Assembly (NCBI RefSeq): GCF_001399975.1
Contig: NZ_LKBD01000015.1
Span: 33,279-97,278 of the forward strand
Direction: 5' to 3'
DNA length: 64,000 nt
From: Pseudoalteromonas sp. P1-9
GTDB lineage: Bacteria; Pseudomonadota; Gammaproteobacteria; Enterobacterales; Alteromonadaceae
Part shown: piece by piece, positions 49,110-56,117 of the stretch
How positions within the stretch are numbered: the first letter of the stretch is position 1
Layout of the letters: each line of letters opens with the position of its first letter
Program-made: the position numbers and the translations under genes
The notes under the pieces: generated by a model
Databases searched by the model: none
Seen by the model: only the letters and a program-made list of their open reading frames with translations
What the model was told of the DNA's origin: nothing

Positions 49110-49871
49110 ATGTTTACAACTAAGTTTAGTAGAAAGATATTGGTAACAGCGCTAGTTGGATGTTCGCTAACTGCCGTTGCTAATGATCAACTTAAGCCTG
49201 TGATCGACAGCGCAGATAAAATTAATAAATCAGCACAAAAGTCGCAAGAAAAAATAGATAAAATTGCTGACACAATGCAAGGTCGCCTACAGCAATTTAA
49301 AACTGTTAATAAAGAGATTGATGGTTTAACGATTTATAACAAGCAACTAGAAAAACAAATCGCAAATCAATTAACAGAAATGGACAACATTAACGTATCA
49401 ATTGACCAAGTATCGGTTATTGAACGTCAAATTACGCCATTAATGCTTAAGATGATCACCTCACTTGAGCAGTTTGTAGCATTAGATGTGCCTTTCTTAC
49501 CAAACGAGCGCGCAGAACGCTTAGCCACATTAAAGCAGTTAATGGACCGCGCAGATGTAGCATCAAGTGAAAAATTCCGCCGCGTATTAGAAGCTTATCA
49601 AATCGAAGTTGACTATGGTCGTACCATTGAAGCGTACACCGGTCTTATCGATGTTGATGGCCAAGAGCGTGAAGTGGACTTTTTACGTATTGGTCGCCTT
49701 GACCTTATTTACCTAACGAAAGATGGCAAAAAAGCGGGTGTATGGAATACCGACGCTAAGTCGTTTGAACGCTTACCAGACAGCAATATTTCACAAATCA
49801 ATAAAGCAATTCGCATTGCTAAAAAGCAACTTGCACCAGACATGTTAACGCTACCTGTTAAAGCAGTTTAA
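49110..49871 (+). CDS. DUF3450 periplasmic protein of a TonB2-type system
   Basis: The ~253-residue product has a signal peptide (to about AVAND) and a long coiled-coil region (about 25-110, Lys/Gln/Glu-rich), as in DUF3450 proteins. Members of this family open TonB2/TtpC operons in Vibrio and Alteromonadales. Its role is unproven, perhaps as a periplasmic partner of the long ExbB-like protein. ATG 49110 is chosen: the predicted transcription start near 49086 excludes the ATG at 49080, and the signal peptide fits. It is the first gene of six. Confidence 0.85.
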   Translation: MFTTKFSRKILVTALVGCSLTAVANDQLKPVIDSADKINKSAQKSQEKIDKIADTMQGRLQQFKTVNKEIDGLTIYNKQLEKQIANQLTEMDNINVSIDQVSVIERQITPLMLKMITSLEQFVALDVPFLPNERAERLATLKQLMDRADVASSEKFRRVLEAYQIEVDYGRTIEAYTGLIDVDGQEREVDFLRIGRLDLIYLTKDGKKAGVWNTDAKSFERLPDSNISQINKAIRIAKKQLAPDMLTLPVKAV

Positions 49872-49883
49872 TTAGAGGCCATT

Positions 49884-51248
49884 ATGTTAGTTAAGAAATT
49901 CGTAAAATCTGTTATTGCTGCAAGCACGCTATTCACAGCAAGTGCAGTTGTAGCACAGCCAGTAGATCTTGATTCACTGTTAAAAACACTTGAGCAGGGT
50001 AACTATAAACAATCACAAGATAATCAACGCCGCGAAGCTGAGTTTGCTAAAGCAAATAATCAACAAGCAGCTATGTTACGTTCGCGTATTAATGAACGTG
50101 ATGGATTAATTTCTGCGTCGACGCGTCTTGAAACTCAGTTTGAAGAAAATGAAATCAAACTAGCGAATATGAGCGAAACGCTAAACAAGCGCATGGGTTC
50201 ATTAAAAGAACTATTTGGTGTGTTACAGCAAGTAGCGGGCGATACACAAAGTAAATTTATTACGTCAAACGTATCTGCTGAATTGCCAGGTCGTGGTGCT
50301 TTCTTAAGTGAACTTGCACAAAAAATGGGTTCGAGTTCTAAACTTGCGTCAATCGAAGATATTGAAAAAGTATGGTTCGAATTACAACGTGAAATGACTG
50401 AGCAAGGTAAAGTATCGCGCTTTAACCGTGATGTGATTGTTGCAGGCGGCGAAAAAGTAAATAAAGAAGTGGTACGTGTTGGTTCATTCAACCTAATCGC
50501 AGATGGCAAATACCTTACTTACAACGAAACCACTAACACATTATCAGAATTGACGCGTCAACCAGCTTCACGTTTCCAGTCAAGTGCAGCTGATTTACAA
50601 GCAGCAAATTCAGGCTTTGTTGATTTTGCCCTAGACCCAACAGGTGGCTCAATCCTTGGTTTATTAGTTCAAGCGCCAAGTACTGAAGAGCAAGTACACC
50701 AAGGTGGAGCGGTAGGCTACGTTATTTTAGCGGTAGGTTTAATCGGTTTATTAATTGCCTTAGAACGCTTCGTTTCTCTAATGATTATGGGTGGCAAAAT
50801 CAAACGTCAGCTTAAAACGGACGTTGCATCAGATGACAACCCACTTGGCCGTGTAATGAAGGTGAAAGACCAATACCCAGATGTAACCTACGACACGCTA
50901 GAACTCAAATTATCAGAAGCAATTTTACGTGAAATGCCGCGTATTACACGTAACTTAACGCTAATTAAAATCATTTCTGTTGTTGCACCGTTACTGGGTC
51001 TACTCGGTACTGTAACCGGTATGATTAACACCTTCCAAGCAATTACCTTATTCGGTACTGGTGACCCGAAACTAATGGCTGGCGGTATTTCAACCGCGCT
51101 TGTAACCACAGTGTTAGGCCTTGTTGTGGCAATTCCTACGGTATTTATTTACACACTACTTAATACCCGCTCTAAAAACCTACTGGTAATTTTACAAGAG
51201 CAAAGCGCAGGCATCATTGCTGAGCGCAGTGAGAAAGGTGCGCAGTAA
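49884..51248 (+). CDS. TtpC-like MotA/TolQ/ExbB proton-channel protein
   Basis: The 454-residue protein has a signal peptide, a periplasmic coiled-coil region (about 35-130), a folded periplasmic part and a C-terminal MotA/TolQ/ExbB domain with three membrane helices (near 275-295, 355-380 and 395-420). Signature sequence is LLGLLGTVTGMINTFQAI. It matches Vibrio TtpC, required with the TonB2 system, in length and in position between DUF3450 and exbB2. A GAGG ribosome-binding site lies in the 12-bp gap. Confidence 0.9.
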   Translation: MLVKKFVKSVIAASTLFTASAVVAQPVDLDSLLKTLEQGNYKQSQDNQRREAEFAKANNQQAAMLRSRINERDGLISASTRLETQFEENEIKLANMSETLNKRMGSLKELFGVLQQVAGDTQSKFITSNVSAELPGRGAFLSELAQKMGSSSKLASIEDIEKVWFELQREMTEQGKVSRFNRDVIVAGGEKVNKEVVRVGSFNLIADGKYLTYNETTNTLSELTRQPASRFQSSAADLQAANSGFVDFALDPTGGSILGLLVQAPSTEEQVHQGGAVGYVILAVGLIGLLIALERFVSLMIMGGKIKRQLKTDVASDDNPLGRVMKVKDQYPDVTYDTLELKLSEAILREMPRITRNLTLIKIISVVAPLLGLLGTVTGMINTFQAITLFGTGDPKLMAGGISTALVTTVLGLVVAIPTVFIYTLLNTRSKNLLVILQEQSAGIIAERSEKGAQ

Positions 51249-51249
51249 G

Positions 51250-51777
51250 ATGGTTATCTTTGCGGACTTCATCAACGCGATACGCGATTTTCTAGACACC
51301 GGCGGCTCTGTGCTGCTGGTGATCGGAGTCCTGATTTGCGCAATGTGGTTATTGGTAATTGAGCGCTTTATGTTTTTGTTTACAACATACCGTTCAAGTA
51401 AAAAATCAGTGATCACCAACTGGTTCGCACGCGAAGAGCGCAATAGCTGGGAAGCGGAGCAAATCAAACAAGCAAATATTTCGCGTATTAGCTTAAAGCT
51501 AAATCACAATTTACCCATGATAAATATGTTAGTAGCGCTGTGTCCATTACTTGGTTTACTTGGCACGGTTACCGGCATGATTGAGGTGTTTAATGTGATG
51601 GCAATTACCGGTACGGGTAGCGCACGCTCAATGGCATCGGGCGTATCAAAAGCCACTATTCCAACAATGGCAGGCATGGTAGGTGCGTTATCAGGGGTAT
51701 TTGCCTCAACGTATTTACAGCGTAAAGCAAAGCGCGAAGTAGCGCTACTTGACGATAAATTGGTCTTAGACCACTAA
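51250..51777 (+). CDS. exbB: ExbB2-type proton channel subunit
   Basis: The 175-residue ExbB paralogue has three membrane helices and the motif LLGLLGTVTGMIEVFNVMA. Together with ExbD it harvests the proton motive force for TonB. ATG 51250 lies one base after the ttpC-like stop, so the genes are coupled; an ATG at 51217 would overlap the upstream gene. It is much shorter than its neighbour and lacks the periplasmic extension. Confidence 0.92.
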   Translation: MVIFADFINAIRDFLDTGGSVLLVIGVLICAMWLLVIERFMFLFTTYRSSKKSVITNWFAREERNSWEAEQIKQANISRISLKLNHNLPMINMLVALCPLLGLLGTVTGMIEVFNVMAITGTGSARSMASGVSKATIPTMAGMVGALSGVFASTYLQRKAKREVALLDDKLVLDH

Positions 51778-51809
51778 CACCAATTTTAAACGAATTTTAG
51801 GAGCTAGTA

Positions 51810-52220
51810 ATGAGAGCACCATTAGCAAATGTATTTCAAGAAGAAGAAAACGAAGAAATTAATATGACGCCGATGCTTGACGTTGTATTTATCATGCTGA
51901 TTTTCTTTATTGTAACGGCCACTTTTGTAAAAGAAGCGGGTATCGATGTAAACCGACCTGAAGCGGCGACAGCAGTACAAAAAGAACGAGCCAATATTCT
52001 TGTCGCTATAACAGATAAAGGCGAAATTTGGATTAACAAACGCCAGGTAGATGTGCGTGCGGTTCAAGCTAATATCGAACGTTTACACGCAGAAAATCCG
52101 CAGGGCAGCGTGGTTATTCAAGCCGATAAAAAAGCCACTACTGATACCTTAATTAAGGTAATGGATGCGGCGCGATCAGCTGGTGTATTTGACGTATCAA
52201 TTGCGGCTCAGGAAGCGTAA
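51810..52220 (+). CDS. exbD: ExbD2-type biopolymer transport protein
   Basis: The 136-residue protein has one membrane helix (about 20-42) containing the proton-carrying Asp24 in MTPMLDVVFIMLIFFI, then a periplasmic domain with VVIQADKKATTDTLIKVMDA. It forms the channel with ExbB. GGAG lies eight bases before the ATG. Its stop is two bases from the tonB2 start. Confidence 0.95.
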   Translation: MRAPLANVFQEEENEEINMTPMLDVVFIMLIFFIVTATFVKEAGIDVNRPEAATAVQKERANILVAITDKGEIWINKRQVDVRAVQANIERLHAENPQGSVVIQADKKATTDTLIKVMDAARSAGVFDVSIAAQEA

Positions 52221-52222
52221 CA

Positions 52223-52825
52223 ATGCGTTATTTAATTTCCACTTTAATCGCGATTGTTGTAACTGCGTTGTTGTTTTTCGGCATGCAGGCGCTAATTCAA
52301 AGTGGTGATGGTGTGGCAAGTGAACCGGTAAAAGGCAACGTGCTTGATTTTGTCCGTCTTAAACAAGAAGAGACTGTACAAAAGAAAGAACGTAAGCCGC
52401 AAAAGCCGCCAAAGCCAAAAGAGCCACCACCGCCAATGGCGCCACAAGCGAGCAGCAGCGAAAGCACTGATACAGCGAGTAATTTTGATTTTTCTGCCAA
52501 TGTTGACACCAATGTTGATTTAGCTGCTGGGTTTGCGCTTGATTCGGGTGATGGTGAATACCTACCAATTGTTAAGGTATCACCTGTCTATCCACGTAGA
52601 GCGTTAAGCCGCGGTATTGAGGGTTACGTTATTGTTGAATTTACCGTAACTAAATCTGGCACTGTAAGCGAGCCGCGTGTAATACAAGCGGAGCCAGAAG
52701 AAATCTTTAACCGTGCCGCAATGGACGCCGCGCTAAAGTTTAAATACAAACCGCGCGTTGTTAACGGTGAAGCCGTTGAAGTAGCGGGTGTACAAAACAA
52801 AATTACATTCCAAATTAATGGGTAG
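52223..52825 (+). CDS. tonB: TonB2-type energy transducer
   Basis: The 200-residue TonB has an N-terminal membrane anchor (about 4-25), a short Pro/Lys-rich spacer (about 55-75, KPPKPKEPPPP) and the C-terminal TonB fold (about 115-200; YPRRALSRGIEGYVIVEF and ALKFKYKPRVVNG). The spacer is shorter than in E. coli TonB, as in TonB2 proteins. It should contact the TonB box of receptors such as the one encoded at 56.1 kb. Confidence 0.95.
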   Translation: MRYLISTLIAIVVTALLFFGMQALIQSGDGVASEPVKGNVLDFVRLKQEETVQKKERKPQKPPKPKEPPPPMAPQASSSESTDTASNFDFSANVDTNVDLAAGFALDSGDGEYLPIVKVSPVYPRRALSRGIEGYVIVEFTVTKSGTVSEPRVIQAEPEEIFNRAAMDAALKFKYKPRVVNGEAVEVAGVQNKITFQING

Positions 52826-52827
52826 TT

Positions 52828-52852
52828 TGTTAGCGGGAACGTCCCGCTAACA
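52828..52852 (+). other. Intercistronic hairpin between tonB and the TPR gene
   Basis: A perfect 11-bp stem (TGTTAGCGGGA and complement) with an ACG loop begins three bases after the tonB stop. There is no T-run, so it may attenuate or protect mRNA and lower TPR expression relative to tonB rather than end transcription. Confidence 0.6.
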
Positions 52853-52877
52853 CTTTAAATAGTTAGGTTGAATTACA

Positions 52878-54176
52878 ATGTTGAAAAGAAATTTAATTAG
52901 TATTGCATTAGTTGGTTGTGTATTTGGCGCGCCAATGAGCGACGCGATGTTCCAGACACAGTTTGCATCAGTATCTGCTGAAGAAGTTAAAACCAAACGT
53001 GTTCCAGCTCTTCGCAATAAAGTGTATACGCAACTAGCCCGTGCACAAAAACTGGCTGACGACGGCGATGTAGCAGCAGGCCTTGAAGCACTGGATATTG
53101 TCCAAAAGAAATCTTCAAGCATGAATAGCTATGAAGTAGCCATGATGTACAACTTTTACGGTTTTATTTATTACAACGAAAACCGTGTTAGTGAGGCTAT
53201 GGCTGCATTTGAAAATGTAGTAAAGCAAGACCCGATCCCAGAAAGTTTAAAGCTCAATACCATTTTCTCGCTAGCGCAATTAGCAATGGCTGAAGGCCAA
53301 TTCGATAAAGTGCTGAGTTATCTTGATAGTTGGGAGTCGCTTAATACCAAACCGCCACAGGCAAACTATTATGAGCTTAAAGCCAACGCTAGTTATCAAG
53401 CGAAGGATTACCAAAGCGCAATTAAATACATTAATACCGCGATTAACCTTAACAAAGTTGATAATAAAGACGTAAAAGAAAACTGGTTTATCTTACTGCG
53501 TGCGTCTCACTATTCGCTAAACCAACCAAACGAAGTGGTACGTGTACTAGAAGAAATGGTGCTACGTTTTGACAAACCTGAATACTGGGTACAGCTGGCT
53601 GGCATGTACGGCGAAGTAGGCCAGGACGATAAGCAACTAGCACTGATTGAAACAGCAAAACAACGTGGTTTCTTGGATGATGCAACTAAGCTTAAAAATC
53701 TGGCACAAATATACATGTATTCAGGTCTTGCTTACAAAGCAGCAAACGCGATGGAGCTTGGGTTTGAAAAAGGCAATATCGAAAAATCAGCAAAGAACCT
53801 AATCTTTGTAGCAGAAGCCTACATCCAAGCGCGAGAAGATAAAAAAGCGGTGCCGTATTTTATTGCGGCTGCAAAACAAACTGATACTGGTGAATATGAT
53901 CGCCGTTTAGCAGAAGTGTATTTAAACTTAGAATTATTTGATGAAGCGGCTGATTCGGCACGTGCTGCGTTAAATAAAGGTAGTTTAAAGCAAGAATCAA
54001 ACGCCTATATTGCGCTTGGAATGGCGCAATACAATCTCGAAAACTTCGATGCAGCTATCCTTGCATTTGAGCAAGCTAAAAAATACAAAAAGTCAGAACG
54101 CTTAGCGGCCCAGTGGCTGCAATATGTGAAACGTGAAAAACTTGATAAAGACACGTTAGCCAAGGCTTATTTGTAA
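52878..54176 (+). CDS. TPR-repeat periplasmic protein of the TonB2 operon
   Basis: The 432-residue protein has a signal peptide (about 1-22) and a series of TPR-like helical pairs, for example YNFYGFIYYNENRVSEAMAAFENV, YYELKANASYQAKDYQSAIKYIN and IALGMAQYNLENFDAAILAFEQA. A TPR protein closes the equivalent Vibrio operon (tonB2 then TPR). Its role is unproven; TPRs usually build protein complexes. A good terminator follows. Confidence 0.88.
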   Translation: MLKRNLISIALVGCVFGAPMSDAMFQTQFASVSAEEVKTKRVPALRNKVYTQLARAQKLADDGDVAAGLEALDIVQKKSSSMNSYEVAMMYNFYGFIYYNENRVSEAMAAFENVVKQDPIPESLKLNTIFSLAQLAMAEGQFDKVLSYLDSWESLNTKPPQANYYELKANASYQAKDYQSAIKYINTAINLNKVDNKDVKENWFILLRASHYSLNQPNEVVRVLEEMVLRFDKPEYWVQLAGMYGEVGQDDKQLALIETAKQRGFLDDATKLKNLAQIYMYSGLAYKAANAMELGFEKGNIEKSAKNLIFVAEAYIQAREDKKAVPYFIAAAKQTDTGEYDRRLAEVYLNLELFDEAADSARAALNKGSLKQESNAYIALGMAQYNLENFDAAILAFEQAKKYKKSERLAAQWLQYVKREKLDKDTLAKAYL

Positions 54177-54209
54177 CATACCTATCAAAATAAATTTGTA
54201 ATCAACCCT

Positions 54210-54236
54210 AAGGGACCTTCATGGTCCCTTATTTCT
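54210..54236 (+). terminator. Terminator of the energizer operon
   Basis: AAGGGACC pairs with GGTCCCTT over a TTCAT loop and is followed by ATTTCTTT, 34 bp after the TPR gene stop. Confidence 0.82.
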
Positions 54237-54310
54237 TTGTATTTCAAACACTTTTAAAACAACTCATGTATACGTGTAAGTTCGTAGTGTTTAAGAAATC
54301 TGAAAAGAAA

Positions 54311-54366
54311 CTGTCACGCACATGTTAAGTAAGTGTAACCCATTTGACACATAAACCCTCTAACTT
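54311..54366 (+). promoter_or_regulatory. Predicted Pho-box array and -10 for the lipoprotein/receptor operon
   Basis: Four heptamers start exactly 11 bp apart: CTGTCAC (54311, 6 of 7 to the PhoB consensus), ATGTTAA (54322), GTGTAAC (54333) and TTGACAC (54344). All keep the TG and A core. Exactly ten bases after the last lies TAACTT (54361-54366) as a -10. Number, pitch and distance to the -10 are identical to the array at 49024-49079. Downstream both also share AAACCCT and GAGCC. Confidence 0.65.
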
Positions 54367-54438
54367 AGAGCCAGTTCTAAATTAGTGCACACGCACATAA
54401 AAAGCGAAAAAGCTTAAAAACTATCAACGGAGAAAACA

Positions 54439-56040
54439 ATGAAACTTTCTGGTTTATTTAAAGTGAGCATGGTTGCATCAGCACTTACTCTTGCAGGTTG
54501 TGGCGGCGATATCAATATTACACCAACTACAGTCGATAACAGCGTAGACAACTCTGTAACAAACCCAGGTGGTTCAAATCCAGACCCAATTTCATGTGCA
54601 ACGTATACGCTTGACGGTGCATCGTTCACAGGTGAAGTAGACGGCGTAAACTGTGTTTACAGCCAAGCATTTGCAAGTAACGCAAAAGACATCACAAGCT
54701 CTTTCGTAATCCCAGCGCTTGAAGATAACGGCGCACATATCTTCGAAGGCGCGTTATTTATTGGTGAAGACATTGATACGTCAACGGGCGCAACCATTGA
54801 CGATAATGGTCCAACACTGTCAATTGAAGCGGGCGCAACTATCGCGTTCACTAAGCCAGAAAGCTTTATTCGTATTGCACGTGGTGCAAATATCGAAGCA
54901 ATTGGTGAAGTAGACAAGCCAATCGTATTTACCTCTATTTCAGAGATTGATGGCGATGATTCAACCACAGCACAAATTGGTGACTGGGGTGGTATTCAAG
55001 TAAATGGTCGCGGTCATTCAATTCGTTGTACTGCAGACGCTGCAAGCCAAGACCTATGTAACCACCCAGCAGAAGGTATCGTGTCTTATTATGGCGGTAA
55101 CGACCCACAAGACGACAGCGGTATTTTAAAGCATATTGTTATCAAATACGCAGGTTTTGGTGTTGAAGGTGATGAACTTAACGGTTTAACGCTTAATGCT
55201 GTAGGTTCTGGCACGACAATCGATTACGTTCACGTTCACAACGGCTTCGACGACGGTATCGAGCTATTCGGTGGTTCAGTGAACCTTAAGCACATTGTTG
55301 TAACAGAAACTGGCGATGACGGTATTGACTGGGATGAGGGCTGGAAAGGCATGGGCCAATACATCCTTGTTCACTCAAAAGAATACGGTAACCACGGCTT
55401 TGAAACTGACGGTGCGAAAAAAGATCCGCTTTCAGGTGATGGCCAAGGCTTAGTAACAACAGTATCAAACCCAATTATTGCTAACGCAACGGTTGTTGCA
55501 ACTGGATCTGCAGGTGCAGAAGGCCGCCGTGACGGAGCAGGCATGGAAATGAAAGAATGGGGTAAAGTACAAATGGCAAATATCCTGTTTGCCAACTCGT
55601 CTACAGAAGCGGGAGCAGGCTGTTTAGATTTATTTAACGATAAAGATTTATCAGGAGCAGCGGGTGTTCATGCAAACGCGAAAAATGGCGATATTTCATT
55701 TGAAAGCGCGATTTTTGCATGTGGTCTTAACTTTGAAGAAATTGACACTCCGTTAACGGGTGAATTAGCTGATTTCGATATCGCAGCGTGGTTTGCGGCA
55801 GGTAACAACAACCAAACGATTGGCTTTGCTAACTTTGAAAACATTTTTGCAGCAGATGGCGTGTCTACTAAATCGGCAATTATGGATAAAGACGGCAACG
55901 CTGTGACAGTTGTTGCAAAAGACATGAGCGAAGTCAATCCGTTCTTTGATAACGCCGGTTTTGTTGGCGCAATTCAAGAAGGTGCAACAGGCGATTGGGC
56001 AGAATTTGTTAAAGCGTCGCTAGAGCGCGCTGGTCACTAA
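54439..56040 (+). CDS. Beta-helix-like lipoprotein paired with a TonB-dependent receptor
   Basis: The 533-residue protein has a lipobox (LAGC, Cys21) and an Asn/Thr/Pro-rich linker, then repeated short beta-strands with Gly/Asp/Asn turns that suggest a right-handed parallel beta-helix. Typical pieces are IGDWGGIQVNG, VHVHNGFDDGIELFGG, IVVTETGDDGIDWDEGW and ILVHSKEYGNHGFETDGA. Asp-rich turns could bind Ca2+. I assign no enzyme activity. It lies 77 bp before the receptor on the same transcript, so it may be a surface capture partner. A GGAG ribosome-binding site is present. Confidence 0.8.
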   Translation: MKLSGLFKVSMVASALTLAGCGGDINITPTTVDNSVDNSVTNPGGSNPDPISCATYTLDGASFTGEVDGVNCVYSQAFASNAKDITSSFVIPALEDNGAHIFEGALFIGEDIDTSTGATIDDNGPTLSIEAGATIAFTKPESFIRIARGANIEAIGEVDKPIVFTSISEIDGDDSTTAQIGDWGGIQVNGRGHSIRCTADAASQDLCNHPAEGIVSYYGGNDPQDDSGILKHIVIKYAGFGVEGDELNGLTLNAVGSGTTIDYVHVHNGFDDGIELFGGSVNLKHIVVTETGDDGIDWDEGWKGMGQYILVHSKEYGNHGFETDGAKKDPLSGDGQGLVTTVSNPIIANATVVATGSAGAEGRRDGAGMEMKEWGKVQMANILFANSSTEAGAGCLDLFNDKDLSGAAGVHANAKNGDISFESAIFACGLNFEEIDTPLTGELADFDIAAWFAAGNNNQTIGFANFENIFAADGVSTKSAIMDKDGNAVTVVAKDMSEVNPFFDNAGFVGAIQEGATGDWAEFVKASLERAGH

Positions 56041-56061
56041 TCTAAGCCAAGTAGTGAGTTT

Positions 56062-56083
56062 AGGTGTGGTGTTAGCCACACCT
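56062..56083 (+). other. Intercistronic hairpin between lipoprotein and receptor genes
   Basis: AGGTGTGG pairs with CCACACCT over a TGTTAG loop in the 77-bp gap. With only CTTT behind it, it is more likely an mRNA-stability or partial-attenuation element giving more lipoprotein than receptor. Confidence 0.55.
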
Positions 56084-56117
56084 CTTTATAAAAACTATAG
56101 GTTTAGAGGATTATATA

